Assembly (NCBI RefSeq): GCF_017377655.1 | Contig: NZ_JAFREL010000101.1 | Span: forward strand, 1 to 15,513 | Source: Candidatus Enterococcus ferrettii | Lineage (GTDB): Bacteria; Bacillota; Bacilli; Lactobacillales; Enterococcaceae | Length of the DNA: 15,513 nucleotides | Reading direction: 5' to 3' | In this document: positions 13,801 to 15,513 of the stretch, one piece after another | Numbering within the stretch: the first letter of the stretch is position 1 | Layout of the letters: every line of letters begins with the position of its first letter | Translations under genes and position numbers: made by a program | The notes under the pieces: model-generated | Databases searched by the model: none | What the model was told of the DNA's origin: nothing | Seen by the model: the letters and a program-made list of their open reading frames with translations, nothing else

Positions 13801-14486
13801 TTGTTGGGTATGCTTGCGGTTATCAATTGGATCAACAGATCGAGCAGTTGGAAGACTATGCCGTAGAAGAATTGTTTGTAAATGGTGATTTTCGTGGACT
13901 GTTGAATTTTGTTAAAGCGGCGGATGAAGTGGTGATTTTGTCTTGGGAAGTTTTCTCCCGAGACTATCGTCAGCTGTTGATTTGCTTGAATCAGCTGGAG
14001 GATCGAGCGGTTTATCTAACTGTTTTAGATTTTCCTGAATTGTCAATGGAGGAATGGCGTCGGATCTTTCAGTGGTCGTTGCGTAATGAGCGCTTGCTGC
14101 ATCCTCGACTGATCGCAGTAGGCAGTGAAGCGAAAAGGGATCAACGTTATTCGTTGTTCAGTCGAGAGTTAGAAGCGCGGATAATTTATCGGGAGGTGCT
14201 TCGTTCGTTACTGGCGAAGCAGCCGGTTCGTCAGATTGCGAATTATCAACGTCTACCGATTGAGACCGTGTATCGAATCAAGCAGGAAGTGGGCAAGGTA
14301 CAACTGGCTGGGATTTTGCTGGTGTGTTTTCTGTTGGCAATTTTCTGTTTGAAGGTCGTAGAGAATTATTTTGATCAGATTTGGCTGCAGATAATCATTT
14401 GTTTAGTGATGGTTGTGATTATTCTATGGAATGTGCTTGCGGACAGTGAAGAGGAACCGTTGGTCAAGAAAAAAACAGATAAGTGA
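13797..14486 (+). CDS. Membrane-anchored, catalytically dead serine-recombinase-like protein
   Basis: This 229-residue protein matches the order of a serine resolvase. The start MIVGYACGYQLDQQIEQLED corresponds to the family's MxxGYARVSTxDQ..xxQ pattern, and ADEVVILSWEVFSRDYRQLL (42-61) to the GDxLVVxxLDRLxRS strand and helix. A resolvase-type helix-turn-helix follows (LLAKQPVRQIANYQRLPIETVYRI, 138-161). The nucleophilic Ser and the Arg of YARVS are replaced, so strand cleavage is not expected. After the helix-turn-helix come two membrane helices (about 168-187 and 197-213) and a charged tail. This suggests a recombinase fold reused as a membrane-tethered DNA-binding or sensing protein. The assignment rests on motif pattern alone. 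The ATG overlaps the previous stop and follows AAAGGAGA. Confidence 0.62.
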   Translation: MIVGYACGYQLDQQIEQLEDYAVEELFVNGDFRGLLNFVKAADEVVILSWEVFSRDYRQLLICLNQLEDRAVYLTVLDFPELSMEEWRRIFQWSLRNERLLHPRLIAVGSEAKRDQRYSLFSRELEARIIYREVLRSLLAKQPVRQIANYQRLPIETVYRIKQEVGKVQLAGILLVCFLLAIFCLKVVENYFDQIWLQIIICLVMVVIILWNVLADSEEEPLVKKKTDK

Positions 14487-14504
14487 AGGAGAAGAGGCAC
14501 TGAG

Positions 14505-14687
14505 TTGATAGGAAACCTAACAAAAAATGTAGTGTCAGAAGAAAATGTGCAACAAAAACTACGATTGCTGAACTATGAGGACGGTTGGTTTGCTTGTGTA
14601 AGCAACTGGCTATCGAACGCTAAGAGGATTGCCTTCTTTCGTTGGCAAAATCCACCCGTAAAAGAGAAGAAAGTATCAAAAATTTGA
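14505..14687 (+). CDS. 60-residue protein resembling the N-terminus of the next regulator
   Basis: The frame starts with TTG 14505, preceded at some distance by GGAGAAGAGG, and fills the gap between the resolvase-like gene and the regulator. Residues 5-25 (LTKNVVSEENVQQKLRLLNYE) align with residues 7-27 of the following protein (LTKNSLTEEPLVQKLQRMNCE). It looks like a truncated paralogue of that protein's receiver-like domain that then ends in a basic tail. It could be a small interacting protein or a decayed duplicate. Its short length and TTG start leave its reality uncertain. Confidence 0.45.
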   Translation: MIGNLTKNVVSEENVQQKLRLLNYEDGWFACVSNWLSNAKRIAFFRWQNPPVKEKKVSKI

Positions 14688-14704
14688 AGAGAAGGTGAAT
14701 CCCC

Positions 14705-15472
14705 ATGCAACATGTACTTATTTTAACGAAAAATTCTTTGACCGAAGAGCCGTTAGTCCAGAAACTCCAACGAATGAATTGTGAAATTCTTTGTTCAACA
14801 GATCTATTCAAACGATTGAAAGTCGGCACGATTAGCCCGTTTCTTTCGTACTTTCAATGGATTATCTTAAGCGAAAGCTTGTGTAACTCAGAAGTGGAAC
14901 AAATTCTACAAATGCTGAGAAAACATCCGTTGTTAGTTTTACGAGTAGTAGAGAATATCCCGAACGAGGAAGAACAAGCTTATTGGCAGGAACGAGGACT
15001 GGTCGACTGGGTAACGAAAGAAACCAGCTATGAACTCTTGCGCGAAAAAATAAATGAGCTGCAACAACAAGTGAAAAAGGATGTAATAACTGGGAATCAG
15101 ATTCTGACTTTCCCTACTACGCAAGGAGAAAAAACCACGCCGAATAATTTAGAGATACTTATCAAGAGTCTTTCCAAAACAGAAAAACGAGTCTTTGAAT
15201 GCTTGATCCAATCGTATTCCACCAGTGGTGTCTTATCCCGCCAGGAGTTATGCGATTCTTTATGGCACGATGGCGGCACCTCTTCAAACATGAGCCAGCT
15301 GTCTTGTTTGATCAACAAACTGAAGCATAAGTTTGAAATCCACGGTATTACTGGTGAAACGATTACTACCTTGTGGGGCAGAGGGTATAAACTAAGCAGT
15401 TCATTTTATGAATATTGGTTAGAAGGATCACAACAGCTAGAGGAATTGAAGTATTATACTGTTACAAATTAG
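14705..15472 (+). CDS. Orphan response-regulator-like transcription factor (OmpR/PhoB winged helix)
   Basis: Residues 1-120 of this 255-residue protein form a degenerate receiver domain: strand VLILTKN at 4-10, strand WIILSES at 52-58, and a conserved Lys in WVTKE (Lys105). The Asp expected at the end of the third strand is replaced by Ser56, so phosphorylation by a histidine kinase is not expected. After a linker, residues about 158-232 form a winged-helix DNA-binding domain of the Trans_Reg_C type, with SRQELCDSLW, the recognition-helix region NMSQLSCLINKLKHKF and the wing ITTLWGRGYKL. A short extension (233-255) follows. No kinase gene is adjacent. Its position at the end of the run suggests a regulator of this operon or of the invertase. 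The start lies behind AGAAGGTGAA. Confidence 0.85.
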   Translation: MQHVLILTKNSLTEEPLVQKLQRMNCEILCSTDLFKRLKVGTISPFLSYFQWIILSESLCNSEVEQILQMLRKHPLLVLRVVENIPNEEEQAYWQERGLVDWVTKETSYELLREKINELQQQVKKDVITGNQILTFPTTQGEKTTPNNLEILIKSLSKTEKRVFECLIQSYSTSGVLSRQELCDSLWHDGGTSSNMSQLSCLINKLKHKFEIHGITGETITTLWGRGYKLSSSFYEYWLEGSQQLEELKYYTVTN

Positions 15473-15513
15473 TAAATAAAACACTCAATCCAGAATGCTA
15501 TGCTACCCCTAAC

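Overview
The window looks like chromosomal DNA of a low-to-mid GC Firmicute, most likely an Enterococcus or close relative (E. casseliflavus/gallinarum-like GC content is my inference). The support is strong Shine-Dalgarno sites, TTG and GTG starts, a GH73 glucosaminidase with a Ser/Glu-rich spacer, an LPxTG wall anchor, and SipW-type signal peptidase and substrates. No tRNA, rRNA, CRISPR array or insertion sequence was seen.

Layout. Positions 1-1657 look like an invertible DNA segment. A tyrosine recombinase gene (260-1366) lies between two near-identical 23-base inverted repeats (1-23 and 1635-1657, one mismatch). Just inside the left repeat is a good promoter (TTGCGT, 17-base spacer, TATAAT) on the minus strand, pointing out of the segment and away from the operon. 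Inversion would place it about 210 bases upstream of the first operon gene. I therefore read the window as the OFF orientation of a phase-variable operon.

Positions 1786-15472 hold a tightly packed run of plus-strand genes. First come backbone genes with roughly 43% GC in sampled lines: an acidic coiled-coil protein with a DivIVA-like C-terminal half, an unrecognised 385-residue protein, a type I signal peptidase, a small two-helix membrane protein and a GH73 glucosaminidase. A clearly AT-richer block follows (about 5450-13580). It holds an Arg-rich N-terminal piece and a SipW-type signal peptidase, three SipW-dependent TasA/CalY/BsaA-like exported proteins, an LPxTG-anchored protein, and a 1089-residue secreted protein of unknown function. 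The run then returns to backbone composition: a small membrane protein, a membrane-anchored protein with a degenerate serine-recombinase fold, a 60-residue protein, and an OmpR/PhoB-type regulator without the phosphoacceptor Asp.

Model (inference). The locus encodes a cell-surface fibre or biofilm-matrix system. SipW would process the TasA-like subunits, the LPxTG protein would tether them to peptidoglycan, the glucosaminidase would open the wall, and the whole would be switched by promoter inversion, with the downstream regulators modulating it. Both signal peptidase genes carry a lesion near the N-terminus. The type I gene has a 4-base tandem duplication just after its TTG start, and the SipW gene has an in-frame TAA separating its Arg-rich extension from its catalytic part. 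This copy may therefore be partly disabled or translated in an unusual way.
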